The position numbers and the translations under genes were made by a program. Source: Stappia indica (lineage in GTDB: Bacteria; Pseudomonadota; Alphaproteobacteria; Rhizobiales; Stappiaceae). Taken from it: a DNA stretch of 64,000 nt. Shown here one piece after another: positions 28,593 to 36,507 of this stretch. Location of the stretch: contig NZ_MBQE01000003.1 in the NCBI RefSeq assembly GCF_001696535.1, positions 62,001-126,000 on the forward strand, read 5' to 3'. The notes beneath the pieces were generated by a model, which ran no database searches, was not told the DNA's origin, and saw nothing but the letters and a program-made list of their open reading frames with translations. Positions within the stretch are counted from its first letter, which is position 1. Every line of letters starts with the position of its first letter.

Positions 28593-29246
28593 GTGACCTT
28601 TCGCAATGGCCTTGATTCCCTTCTTCGTCCCGAAGACTCGGTCGTCGTCCTGATCGATCACCAGCCCTACCAGCTGACCAACGTGAACAGCCACGAGCCG
28701 CAGATGGTGGTGAACAACGCGGCGGCGCTGGCCAAGGCCGCCAAGGCGTTCCGCGTGCCGACGATCCTGACCAGCGTCATCGCGGAGCGGGGCGGCTACA
28801 TCTTCCCGCAGATTACCGACGTGTTTCCGGGCCAGGAGGTGATCGACCGCACCTTCATCAACACCTGGGAGGACAGCAAGGTCGTCGATGCGGTCAAGGC
28901 GACCGGCCGCAAGCAGCTGATCATCGCCGGTCTGTGGACCGAGATCTGCGTCGCCATGCCGGTGATCCAGGCGCTGGGCGAGGGCTGGGACGTGACGGTG
29001 GTGACAGATGCGTCCGGTGCCGTCTCCACCGAGGCGCACAACGTCGCGATCCAGCGCATGATCTCCGCCGGCGCCAATGTGATGACGTGGCTGGCGGTCG
29101 CGGCCGAATGGCAGCGCGACTGGGCCCGCACCGAGCATGCGGCCGAACTCACGGACGTGCTGCTGCAGCATGCCGCCGGCAGCGGCATCGCCTTCCTGTG
29201 GGAGCAGCAGCTGCTCAACACGCCGGTCCCTGCCGCCAAGGGCTGA
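28593..29246 (+). CDS. Isochorismatase-family (YcaC-like) cysteine hydrolase
   Basis: A 217-residue alpha/beta hydrolase of the isochorismatase superfamily. Motifs: VVVLIDHQPYQL (catalytic Asp), the TILTSVI strand, and IAGLWTEICVAMPVIQALGEGW (catalytic Cys), with VVTDASGAVSTEAHNVAIQRM as the last strand. YcaC-type members have an unknown natural substrate. The GTG start has AAGGA about 8 bp upstream. It starts an operon with the MoaF/SnoaL-like gene. Confidence 0.9.
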   Translation: MTFRNGLDSLLRPEDSVVVLIDHQPYQLTNVNSHEPQMVVNNAAALAKAAKAFRVPTILTSVIAERGGYIFPQITDVFPGQEVIDRTFINTWEDSKVVDAVKATGRKQLIIAGLWTEICVAMPVIQALGEGWDVTVVTDASGAVSTEAHNVAIQRMISAGANVMTWLAVAAEWQRDWARTEHAAELTDVLLQHAAGSGIAFLWEQQLLNTPVPAAKG

Positions 29247-29356
29247 TCCGCCGGCACGCAAGGGCGCGGGGGAGGATGGCGGCCTGCGCAAGGCACACCC
29301 TGCGCAGGCCGCGTCCCCCCCGTTGCCCGCCCGCTTCTCCGCCAAAGGACCCGAGA

Positions 29357-30085
29357 ATGTCTGCAGAACGCTTTCCCGCCGGACTGAAGATCGACGTTAC
29401 CTATCCGCAGTTCCGCGTCAGCCTGACATTCGTGTCGGCTTCGCAGCTGACATTCGAGATCAAGGACGGGCCCTTCGCCCGCACGGAGACTGTCGACATC
29501 GAGGTCGTGCCGCTCGGCAACAGCGTTTTCGCGCTGAGCTGGCAGGAGCGGGACGGGGCGACGGTGACCAACGTCCAGGACCACGACCGCGGCACGGTCC
29601 ATTCCTGGGCGACGCTGCCCGGCGGCCGGTTCCTGCGCATGAGCGGAACATTCGTCGTCACCCGGCCGGCCGATGTCAGGAGCGACGACCGTCCGCGCTC
29701 CAACACCGCGCTGGTGCTGGAGGCGATGACCTCGCTGTTCCAGCGGCACGATGCGTCGGCGGTCGAGCGGCTCTATGCCGAGGACTACATCCAGCACAAT
29801 CCCGAGATCCCGCAGGGGCGTGCGGCCCTCGAGGGGCTGGTCGAGAGCCTGTCGCCCTCGGTCCACTACGAGCCGGGGCTGACGATCGCGCAAGGGGATC
29901 TGGTTGCCATCCACGGACGGATCCGCGGCTGGTCGGAAAAGCCGCAGGTGGTGGTCGACATCTTCCGGGTCGAGAACGGCAGGCTGGCCGAGCACTGGGA
30001 CGTGCTGCAGGACGAGGTGCCGCTGACGGCGGGTGTTGCCGGGCTGGCGATGTTCGAGCCACGGGAAGGCGAGCGGCACTCCTGA
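29357..30085 (+). CDS. MoaF-like / SnoaL-like two-domain protein
   Basis: A 242-residue protein with two parts. The first about 110 residues (GLKIDVTYPQFRVSLTFVSA, TVTNVQDHDRGTVHSW) resemble MoaF N-terminal-type lipocalin-like beta barrels. The second part, about residues 115-235, is an NTF2/SnoaL-like fold (ALVLEAMTSLFQRHDASAVE, YAEDYIQHNPEIPQGRAAL and VVVDIFRVENGRLAEHWDVL). Both are small ligand-binding barrels; one may be a catalytic epimerase or cyclase. No enzymatic residues can be assigned safely. It lies 110 bp after the hydrolase gene and probably shares its operon. Confidence 0.8.
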   Translation: MSAERFPAGLKIDVTYPQFRVSLTFVSASQLTFEIKDGPFARTETVDIEVVPLGNSVFALSWQERDGATVTNVQDHDRGTVHSWATLPGGRFLRMSGTFVVTRPADVRSDDRPRSNTALVLEAMTSLFQRHDASAVERLYAEDYIQHNPEIPQGRAALEGLVESLSPSVHYEPGLTIAQGDLVAIHGRIRGWSEKPQVVVDIFRVENGRLAEHWDVLQDEVPLTAGVAGLAMFEPREGERHS

Positions 30086-30410
30086 ACTCCAGCTGTCGCG
30101 GAAGGCGGACCTTCAAAAGAGGATCCGGCCGAGGCTGAGCGCCGGCAGAGGAAGCCGCTGCGGAGCGAAGAGGACGCCCGGCGGCATGTCGGTCCAGCCG
30201 CGCGCATATTGTCCGAACACCTTCTGCCAGCCGTCGAAGCCCCGTCGTCGCGACCATGACGCCGGGTCGACCAGCGGACTGCGGAACAAATGCTGCGGAG
30301 CGACATCGCAAGGCCTTGCGAACGCGCCGTTCCGCCCTTGCATCTTCCCGGGATTTTGCCGCGTGCCGCGGGGCTATCAGCGCGCCGGGCATCGCGATTT
30401 GTGTGCGTGA
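30086..30410. other. Gene-free stretch upstream of the AztD/ZinT-like gene
   Basis: About 325 bp without a convincing gene. A 76-codon minus-strand frame at 30113-30343 is open, but nothing in it could be matched to a known family and no ribosome-binding site is visible. The right end passes into the AT-rich candidate Zur region. Confidence 0.4.
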
Positions 30411-30448
30411 CGATATAACATTATTGACGAACGTAATAACATAACATA
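30411..30448. promoter_or_regulatory. Candidate Zur-type operator upstream of zinc-binding fusion gene
   Basis: A strongly AT-rich patch in GC-rich DNA: GATATAACATTATT, then GTAATAACATAAC at 30433-30445. These A/T runs around ATAACA resemble Zur boxes known upstream of alphaproteobacterial zinc-uptake genes, with the arms TTATT (30421-30425) and AATAA (30435-30439) forming a dyad. It is about 105 bp before the start of the zinc-binding protein. The assignment is by analogy. Confidence 0.5.
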
Positions 30449-30554
30449 GTCGGTCTTGAGGGTGCCGCGAGGTGCCGACCCGGGCGCGCGCATCGGCCGC
30501 CCGGTCCTGCAAACGGCCAGCCACCGAACAGCCGGTCACCGAAGGAGACACGAC

Positions 30555-32375
30555 ATGTTGCGACGATTAGGCGTCACCACGGGCCTTGCGCTCATACTGA
30601 CGAGCGGCGCCCTGGCGCAGGATGCGCCGAAGGATCCGGAGGACGTGACGCTCTATCGCGTCTTCGTGGGCGATCATGCCGATGCGAAGGTGACGGCCTT
30701 CGACCTCGACAAGCCGGACAATCGCTGGAGCTTCGAGACCAGCGGCCAGAACAAGCTCTACGGCGTCAACAACGGCGCGGCCGTCGTCGCCGTGCAGTCC
30801 GACAGCGATACGGTGCATTTCTTCAAGAGCGGCATCAAACTCGACTCCCACGGCGACCATTCCGACATCGAGGTCACCGATCCGTCGGCGCTCGATGAGA
30901 CCCTGAGCGGACCGCGTCCGTTCCACCTGATCGACCATCACGGCAAGCTGGCGATCAATTTCGACCGCGGCGGCTATGCCGAGATCGTCGTGGCTAACGA
31001 GCTGTCGCATGGCGAGTTGGAGAGCCGCCGTATCCCGCAGGCGCGCGCCCATCACGGTTTCGTCGCGCCGCTCGGCAAGGGATGGGTGACGACGGTCGCC
31101 TCCGATGCGCCGGTCGAAGGGGACGCGGCGCCGACGCGGGTCGGCCTGCAGGCAATCGCGGCGGACGGCACGCCTGTCGGCGAGCTTGCGACCTGCACCG
31201 GCATTCACGGCGAGGCCTTTTCCGGCGCCAATCTGGCGGCCGGCTGCAAGGAAGGCGTGCTGACGGCGACGCCCGGCCGTGACGGGCTGAAATTCGCGAT
31301 GCTGGACTATCCGGCCGACCTGCCGGCCGGCAAGACCACCGGCACCCTGCTCGGCGCGAAGAGCATGCAGGCCTTCCTCGGCAATTACGGCGCGGACGGG
31401 CTTGTCGTGGTCGATCCGGTCGACGAGCCGCATTTCCGTCATGTCGCCCTGCCGTTCCGCCGCATCGACTTCGCGCTCGACCCGGCCGACGCCCGCTTCG
31501 GCTATGTGCTGACGGAGGACGGGACGCTGCACCGGCTCGACATGCTGGGCGCCGCGCTGATCGAGGGCACAAAGGTCACCGAGCCCTATTCCATGGACGG
31601 GCACTGGAACGATCCCCGCCCGCGCATCGCCATGGCCGGCGACGAGATCGTCATCAGCGATCCGAGGGCCGCCTTGGTCCGCCGGATCTCCAAGGACACG
31701 CTCAAAGAGATCGGCACGGTCGCGGTCGAGGGCATGCCCTACAACATCGCCGTCGTCGGCGGCAGCGGCAAGGCCCATGACAAGGCGCACGACAAGGCCC
31801 ACGACGACCACGCCCATGCGCACGGCCACAGCCACGGCGACGAGCAGATCTACAAGGGCTACTTCGAGGACAGCCAGATCGCGGATCGCCCGCTGTCCGA
31901 CTATGCCGGAGACTGGCAGTCGGTCTATCCCTACCTGCAGGACGGCACGCTGGACCCGGTGATGGCGCACAAGGCCGAAAGCGGCGACAAGAGCGCCGAG
32001 GAGTACAAGGCCTATTACGAGGTGGGCTACCGCACCGATGTGGAGCGGATCACCATCGAGGGCGACACGGTCACCTTCTACAGGGACGGCAAGCCGTCCT
32101 CGGCCCGCTATGCCGACGACGGCTACGAGGTGCTGACCTACAAGAAGGGCAATCGCGGCGTGCGCTTCATCTTCAAGAAGAGCGAAGGCGACGAGGCGGC
32201 GCCGCAATACATCCAGTTCAGCGACCACCGGATCGCGCCGGCGAAGACCGATCACTATCACCTGTATTGGGGAGAGGATCGCGCCGCCGTTCTGGAAGAG
32301 CTGACGAACTGGCCGACCTACTATCCGTCCGGGCTTTCGGCCGGGGAGATCGTCCGGGAGATGACCGCGCACTGA
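30555..32375 (+). CDS. Exported AztD-like beta-propeller fused to ZinT (YodA) zinc-binding domain
   Basis: A 606-residue periplasmic protein: signal peptide (cleavage after about SGALA), AztD-like propeller (about residues 28-402; strands such as HHGKLAINFDRGG and the metal-rich DSHGDHSD), a His-rich linker (407-428) with tandem KAHD units and HAHAHGHSHGDEQ, and a C-terminal ZinT domain (about 430-606). The ZinT domain keeps the ligand set FSDHRIAPAKTDHYHLYWG (H557, H567, H569). AztD and ZinT are separate zinc chaperones that hand Zn to ABC-type uptake systems. The ATG has GAAGGAGA upstream. No znu or azt transporter genes lie nearby; the candidate Zur site supports zinc-starvation control. 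Confidence 0.9.
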   Translation: MLRRLGVTTGLALILTSGALAQDAPKDPEDVTLYRVFVGDHADAKVTAFDLDKPDNRWSFETSGQNKLYGVNNGAAVVAVQSDSDTVHFFKSGIKLDSHGDHSDIEVTDPSALDETLSGPRPFHLIDHHGKLAINFDRGGYAEIVVANELSHGELESRRIPQARAHHGFVAPLGKGWVTTVASDAPVEGDAAPTRVGLQAIAADGTPVGELATCTGIHGEAFSGANLAAGCKEGVLTATPGRDGLKFAMLDYPADLPAGKTTGTLLGAKSMQAFLGNYGADGLVVVDPVDEPHFRHVALPFRRIDFALDPADARFGYVLTEDGTLHRLDMLGAALIEGTKVTEPYSMDGHWNDPRPRIAMAGDEIVISDPRAALVRRISKDTLKEIGTVAVEGMPYNIAVVGGSGKAHDKAHDKAHDDHAHAHGHSHGDEQIYKGYFEDSQIADRPLSDYAGDWQSVYPYLQDGTLDPVMAHKAESGDKSAEEYKAYYEVGYRTDVERITIEGDTVTFYRDGKPSSARYADDGYEVLTYKKGNRGVRFIFKKSEGDEAAPQYIQFSDHRIAPAKTDHYHLYWGEDRAAVLEELTNWPTYYPSGLSAGEIVREMTAH

Positions 32376-32400
32376 TCGCGCGTCGGATCATGCCTGTTGC

Positions 32401-32433
32401 GCCCGGCCGGCGACGGCCGGGCGTTTTCGTTTT
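32401..32433 (+). terminator. Rho-independent terminator after AztD/ZinT-like gene
   Basis: A perfect 9-bp stem GCCCGGCCG at 32401-32409 with CGGCCGGGC at 32414-32422 around a GCGA loop, followed by GTTTTCGTTTT. It lies 26 bp past the plus-strand stop and also separates the gene from the convergent ddl. Confidence 0.85.
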
Positions 32434-32435
32434 AT

Positions 32436-33506
32436 CTATCGTCCCGCGCGGGCAAGGCCGTGCTCGACCAGCCGGTCGATCAGCTCGGCATAAGGCACGC
32501 CGCTGGCCGCCATCACCTTGGAATACATGCTGATATCGGTGAAGCCGGGGATGGTGTTGAGCTCGTTGACGAGGATGCGCAGGTCGGCGGTGACGAAGAA
32601 GTCCGCGCGGGCCATGCCGTCGCAGCCAAGGGCCCGGAAGGCGCGTGCGGCCATGTCCAGCATCTCGGCCTCGACCTGCTCGGGAAGTTCGGTCGGCACC
32701 ATCAGGGCGGCCCCATCCGCATCGATATACTTGGCGTCGTAGCTGTAGAAGCCGTGGCTTTCGGCCGGCACGATCTCGCCCGGACGGGAGACGAACAGCG
32801 TGCCGTCGGGCCGCTCCAGCACGGCGCACTCGATCTCGCGGCCCTGGATGAACTCCTCGGCCAGCAGCTTGCGGTCGTGCCGGAAGCCCTCCTGAAGCGC
32901 TGCGGCGTAGCCTTCGGCGCTGGTGACCTTGCTGACGCCGACCGACGAGCCCTGGCGCGCCGGCTTGAGGAAGACCGGCAGGCCGAGCGCTTCGGTGAGC
33001 TCCTCGAACGAGGGCACCGCGTGAGAATGCAGGGTCAGCGAACGGGCGGCGGACAGCCCGGCATCGCGGAACAGCCGCTTGGCGATATCCTTGTCGAGCG
33101 CGGTGGCCGAGCCGAGGATGCCGCAGCCGGCCAGCGGCACGTCGGCGACCTCGGCAAGGCCCTGAACCGAGCCGTCCTCGCCGTGCAGTCCGTGCAGCAC
33201 CGGGAACAGGATGTCGATGGCGGGCATGTCCAGCGCGCCGCCCTCGGGGGGAAGCGCCAGCAGCCGGCCCTTGCCGCCGGGAACGAGCGCCAGCTGCATG
33301 CCGGTCTCGGGAAGGGCGAGCTTGCCGTCCTCGAAGCGGCTCAGCAGCCACGTGCCACGGGGCGAGACGTAAACCGGCACGGCGTCGTATTTCGCGGGAT
33401 CGAGGGCGCTCATCACGTTGGTCGCCGACAGGATGGAGACGTCATGTTCGGCGGAACGGCCGCCGAAGAGCACGGCGATGCGCAGCTTGCTTGAAGAAGA
33501 TCCCAC
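32436..33506 (-). CDS. ddl: D-alanine-D-alanine ligase
   Basis: ATP-grasp ligase that joins two D-Ala for peptidoglycan. The 356 residues show VLFGGRSAEHDVSILSA (phosphate-binding), LHGLHGEDG, the ATP-grasp loop FLKPARQGSSVGVSKV, FYSYDAKYID (the Y in the DdlB-type omega region rather than the VanA His), MARADFFVT and LVNELNTIPGFTDISMYSK. It ends just after the convergent terminator. It is alone here and not in a mur cluster, so it may be a second or stand-alone Ddl. Confidence 0.95.
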   Translation of the reverse strand: MGSSSSKLRIAVLFGGRSAEHDVSILSATNVMSALDPAKYDAVPVYVSPRGTWLLSRFEDGKLALPETGMQLALVPGGKGRLLALPPEGGALDMPAIDILFPVLHGLHGEDGSVQGLAEVADVPLAGCGILGSATALDKDIAKRLFRDAGLSAARSLTLHSHAVPSFEELTEALGLPVFLKPARQGSSVGVSKVTSAEGYAAALQEGFRHDRKLLAEEFIQGREIECAVLERPDGTLFVSRPGEIVPAESHGFYSYDAKYIDADGAALMVPTELPEQVEAEMLDMAARAFRALGCDGMARADFFVTADLRILVNELNTIPGFTDISMYSKVMAASGVPYAELIDRLVEHGLARAGR

Positions 33507-33641
33507 GTATGGCTCCAGAAAATCGGTAAGGGGCAGGAGTTGCGATGATGGTCAGCCTGTCCGCCGATCGGGTCAAATGCAAGGCAGGCGGGCAGTGGAT
33601 GTGCTCCGGTGCCTGTTCAGTCGGATCTTGCCGGTGGAAAG

Positions 33642-34538
33642 TCAACGCCGGCCCTGTTCATGCAGGTGCCGGGCGAGGCGCTGCGCCGCGTCCGGCAGCC
33701 GGCTTGTCGTGCTGACGCTGATGGCGAGATCGCGCCGGGCCCAGCCGTCGGACAGCGGCAGCACGGCGATGCCGGTGGCTGCCAGGTGCCGGTGCGCGGC
33801 CGCCTCGGGCAGGATGGCGATGCCGGCGCCCGCACCGACCATCTGGCACATGGCGTCGAAGCTGGTGACGCGGGCGCGCACCTTCAGCGTCTTGCCGATG
33901 CGCGCGGCATGACCGGCGATGTGACGCTGCAGCGCGCTGCCGCGCGACAGGCAGACAAAGGGGCGCCCGACGATCCCGGCAAAGGCGAGCGGCGCATCGC
34001 CGGCGCCCTGCGCCTCCGCCCCGGGCAGCGCGACGACCAGTCGGTCCTCCCGGAAGGGGAGCTTGTCCGGGGCGTCCGGTAGCTCGGAGGCCGAGGCGAT
34101 GCCGATATCCGCGTCGCCGGCGGAAATCGCCGCGCCGATGGCCGTGCTCTCCATCTCCTCCACGTCGATGCTGATCGCCGGATTGGCGCGCAGGAACGCG
34201 GCAAGCAGCTCGGGCAGGTGTTCGCTCAAGGCGGAGGTGTTGGAGACGAGCCGCAAAGTGCCGGTGAGCCCGCGGGCGAAGGGGGTGAGCTCGCTGCGCA
34301 TCGCCTCGGCCTGGCGCAGGATCAGCCGTGCGTGTCCGGCAAGGCACTCGCCGGCGGGGGCCGTGACCACCCCGTGGCGCTGGCGCACGAGCAGCGGCGC
34401 GCCGAGCGTTTCCTCCATGGCACGGATGCGGGCGCTGGCCGAGCCGACCGTCAGGTTGGACAGCTCGGCGCCATGGGTAATGCTGCCGGCGGCAACGACA
34501 TTGAGGAACAGGCGAAGGTCGACGAGGTCGAACCGCAT
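33642..34538 (-). CDS. LysR-family regulator divergent to TauE/SafE-type transporter
   Basis: A 298-residue LTTR. HTH: DLRLFLNVVAAGSITHGAEL to NLTVGSASARIRAMEETLGAP, then the effector domain with ISAGDADIGIASASEL and MCQMVGAGAGIAILPEAAA. Its 87-bp divergent region contains a strong palindrome. The transporter gene 34626 is its likely target. The effector is unknown. Confidence 0.92.
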   Translation of the reverse strand: MRFDLVDLRLFLNVVAAGSITHGAELSNLTVGSASARIRAMEETLGAPLLVRQRHGVVTAPAGECLAGHARLILRQAEAMRSELTPFARGLTGTLRLVSNTSALSEHLPELLAAFLRANPAISIDVEEMESTAIGAAISAGDADIGIASASELPDAPDKLPFREDRLVVALPGAEAQGAGDAPLAFAGIVGRPFVCLSRGSALQRHIAGHAARIGKTLKVRARVTSFDAMCQMVGAGAGIAILPEAAAHRHLAATGIAVLPLSDGWARRDLAISVSTTSRLPDAAQRLARHLHEQGRR

Positions 34539-34564
34539 GGGTCATCCCCAGCTTATGGATTTGC

Positions 34565-34579
34565 CAAAGCCTAGCTTTG
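34565..34579. promoter_or_regulatory. Palindromic operator candidate between LysR and TauE genes
   Basis: CAAAGC CTA GCTTTG is a perfect 6-bp inverted repeat (arms 34565-34570 and 34574-34579) centred between the two divergent starts, 26 bp from the LysR ATG. It fits the symmetric site of a LysR regulator. Confidence 0.65.
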
Positions 34580-34625
34580 AAACCTCCGCATTGCGAGCCC
34601 GCCGCGTTTGGCGCAGGTTTGCCGC

Positions 34626-35369
34626 ATGACAGTCTCGCTCCTCCTGCTCGTTGCCGCCGCCTTCTCGCTGGCCGGCTTTGCCAAGGGCGTCGTCGGCTTC
34701 GGCCTGCCGACGATCTCCATCGGTCTGCTGGCCATGGTCATGCCGCCCACCCAGGCGGCGGCGATCATGCTGCTGCCGTCCTTCGTCACCAACATCTGGC
34801 AGATGCTGCAGGGCGGGGCGCTGGGCGAGCTGGCCAAAAAGCTCTGGCCGATGCTGGTAGGCCTGTGCATCGGCACCTGGTCGGGCATGGGCTGGATGGA
34901 AGGGGCGGCCGGGCGCTACGGCACCTCCGTGCTCGGCGTCGTCGTCTGCCTCTATGCTCTGGTGACAATGGCCTCGCTGAAACTGGCGGTGCCGCGCCGG
35001 CACGAGCGGATCACCAGCCTCGTGGTCGGGGTCATCACCGGCCTGCTCAACGCGACGACCGGCGTCTTCGTCATTCCCGCCGTTCCCTACATGCAGGCGC
35101 TCGGGCTGGAAAAGACCCGCCTGGTTCAGGCGCTGGGCCTGTTCTTCGTCGTCTCGACGGCGGCGCTGGCGGTCAACATCGCGGCGAGCGGTGTGGTTTC
35201 CGCCGCGACGATGCCGCTCGCGCCGCTGGCGCTGGTGGCGGCCTGCATCGGCATGTATTTCGGCCAGGTCGCGCGCAAGCGCATGCCGGTCGAGACGTTC
35301 CGCGGGGCCTTTCTCGGCAGTCTGTTCGTGCTCGGCGTCTGGCTGACCTTCCGGCCGCTGTTTCTCTGA
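34626..35369 (+). CDS. TauE/SafE-family sulfite/organosulfonate-type permease
   Basis: A 247-residue membrane protein with about eight hydrophobic segments in two halves. The family signature AAFSLAGFAKGVVGFGLP is near the N-terminus and repeated as VVGVITGLLNATTGVFVIP in the middle. Members move sulfite, sulfonates or related anions, usually outward. The ATG at 34626 is preceded by CAGG; a TTG start 18 bp upstream is possible. Confidence 0.88.
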   Translation: MTVSLLLLVAAAFSLAGFAKGVVGFGLPTISIGLLAMVMPPTQAAAIMLLPSFVTNIWQMLQGGALGELAKKLWPMLVGLCIGTWSGMGWMEGAAGRYGTSVLGVVVCLYALVTMASLKLAVPRRHERITSLVVGVITGLLNATTGVFVIPAVPYMQALGLEKTRLVQALGLFFVVSTAALAVNIAASGVVSAATMPLAPLALVAACIGMYFGQVARKRMPVETFRGAFLGSLFVLGVWLTFRPLFL

Positions 35370-35412
35370 CGGCGCGACAGCACTGCGCTGCCGGCGGCGG
35401 ATGCCCTGTAGC

Positions 35413-36321
35413 TCAATGCCCTTCGGCAAGGAACGCGCGCAGGCGCGGCGTCATGAAGTCGAGAAACGCACGCAGGCGGTGGGGCAGGCGGTCGCCGCCG
35501 AGGAACAGGGCGTGGATGTCTTCCGTGTCGCCGGCGACCGCATCCGCGAGCACTTCGACGACGGCGCCGGATTTCAGGTCCTCGCGCACATGGAACTCGC
35601 CCATCCGCCCGAGCCCGACACCGGCAAGAACCATGCGCCGCACGGTCTCGCCATTGTTGGCGAGCAGCGTCCCGGCAACGCTCCGTTCGACCATCCGTCC
35701 GCCTTCGCGCAGCGGCCAGACCGGCGCCGAGCGGCGGAAGTTGAAGCCGATGCAGTTGTGATGCGCCAGATCCTCGATGGTCCTCGGCACGCCATGCCGT
35801 TCGAGATAGGCGGGCGAGGCGATGATCTTGCGCGGCGCGGTGCCGAGCTTGCGCGCCGTCAGGCTGGAATTCGCCAGGGTGCCGACGCGAAAGGCGACAT
35901 CCGTGCGGTCGAGATAGAGGTCGACGATCTCGTCGGAGAGCGAGAGATCGATCACCACATTGGGATACTCGGCCCAGAAGGCGGGCAGCAGCGGCTCCAG
36001 CACGACGATGCCGAAGCCGACCGAAGCGCTGACCCGCACCGTGCCGTGCGGGCTTGCCGAGCCTTGCGTCAGGTCGCGCTCGATTTCCTCCAGATTCGCC
36101 AGCAGCGCCTGGCTGCGCTCGTAATAGGCCCGTCCCTCCGCCGTCAGCGACAGGCGCCGGGTCGAGCGCTCGAGCAGGCGCACGCCGAGCCGGGCCTCGA
36201 TCCGGCCGATCAGCTTGGAAACGGTCGAGGGGGTCATCTGCATCTGGCGGGCGGCGGCGGAGAAGCTGCCGCTTTCCACCACCCGCAGGAAGACCTGCAT
36301 TTCCCCCACGCGGTTGTCCAT
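35413..36321 (-). CDS. LysR-family regulator divergent to MFS exporter
   Basis: A 302-residue LTTR: HTH MDNRVGEMQVFLRVVESGSF to TPSTVSKLIGRIEARLGVRL, then the effector domain (DEIVDLYLDRTDVAFRVG, KIIASPAYLERHGVPRTIED, CIGFNF). The divergent region to 36508 has TGAA at 36336-36339 and TTCA at 36345-36348 close to its own start. The MFS gene is the likely target. Confidence 0.92.
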   Translation of the reverse strand: MDNRVGEMQVFLRVVESGSFSAAARQMQMTPSTVSKLIGRIEARLGVRLLERSTRRLSLTAEGRAYYERSQALLANLEEIERDLTQGSASPHGTVRVSASVGFGIVVLEPLLPAFWAEYPNVVIDLSLSDEIVDLYLDRTDVAFRVGTLANSSLTARKLGTAPRKIIASPAYLERHGVPRTIEDLAHHNCIGFNFRRSAPVWPLREGGRMVERSVAGTLLANNGETVRRMVLAGVGLGRMGEFHVREDLKSGAVVEVLADAVAGDTEDIHALFLGGDRLPHRLRAFLDFMTPRLRAFLAEGH

Positions 36322-36507
36322 GACGACCTCATTTATGAAACAAGTTCACGGATGATGTGCTTTCGCGGGCGATTATCAAGCGCTTTTGCCGGCCGTATGT
36401 CTTCACCCATGAAAACGAGGAACGGATCCGGGGGCAGTGCTGCCGTGATCCCGGCCGAGCGCAAGCCCTGACGGCATCGCCGGCCGCTTCCGCATGAGGA
36501 CACGACA

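Noticed and set aside
30113-30343. 76-codon minus-strand frame as a possible truncated gene
   Set aside because: No recognisable domain, no ribosome-binding site and no continuation; it may equally be a chance frame or a remnant.
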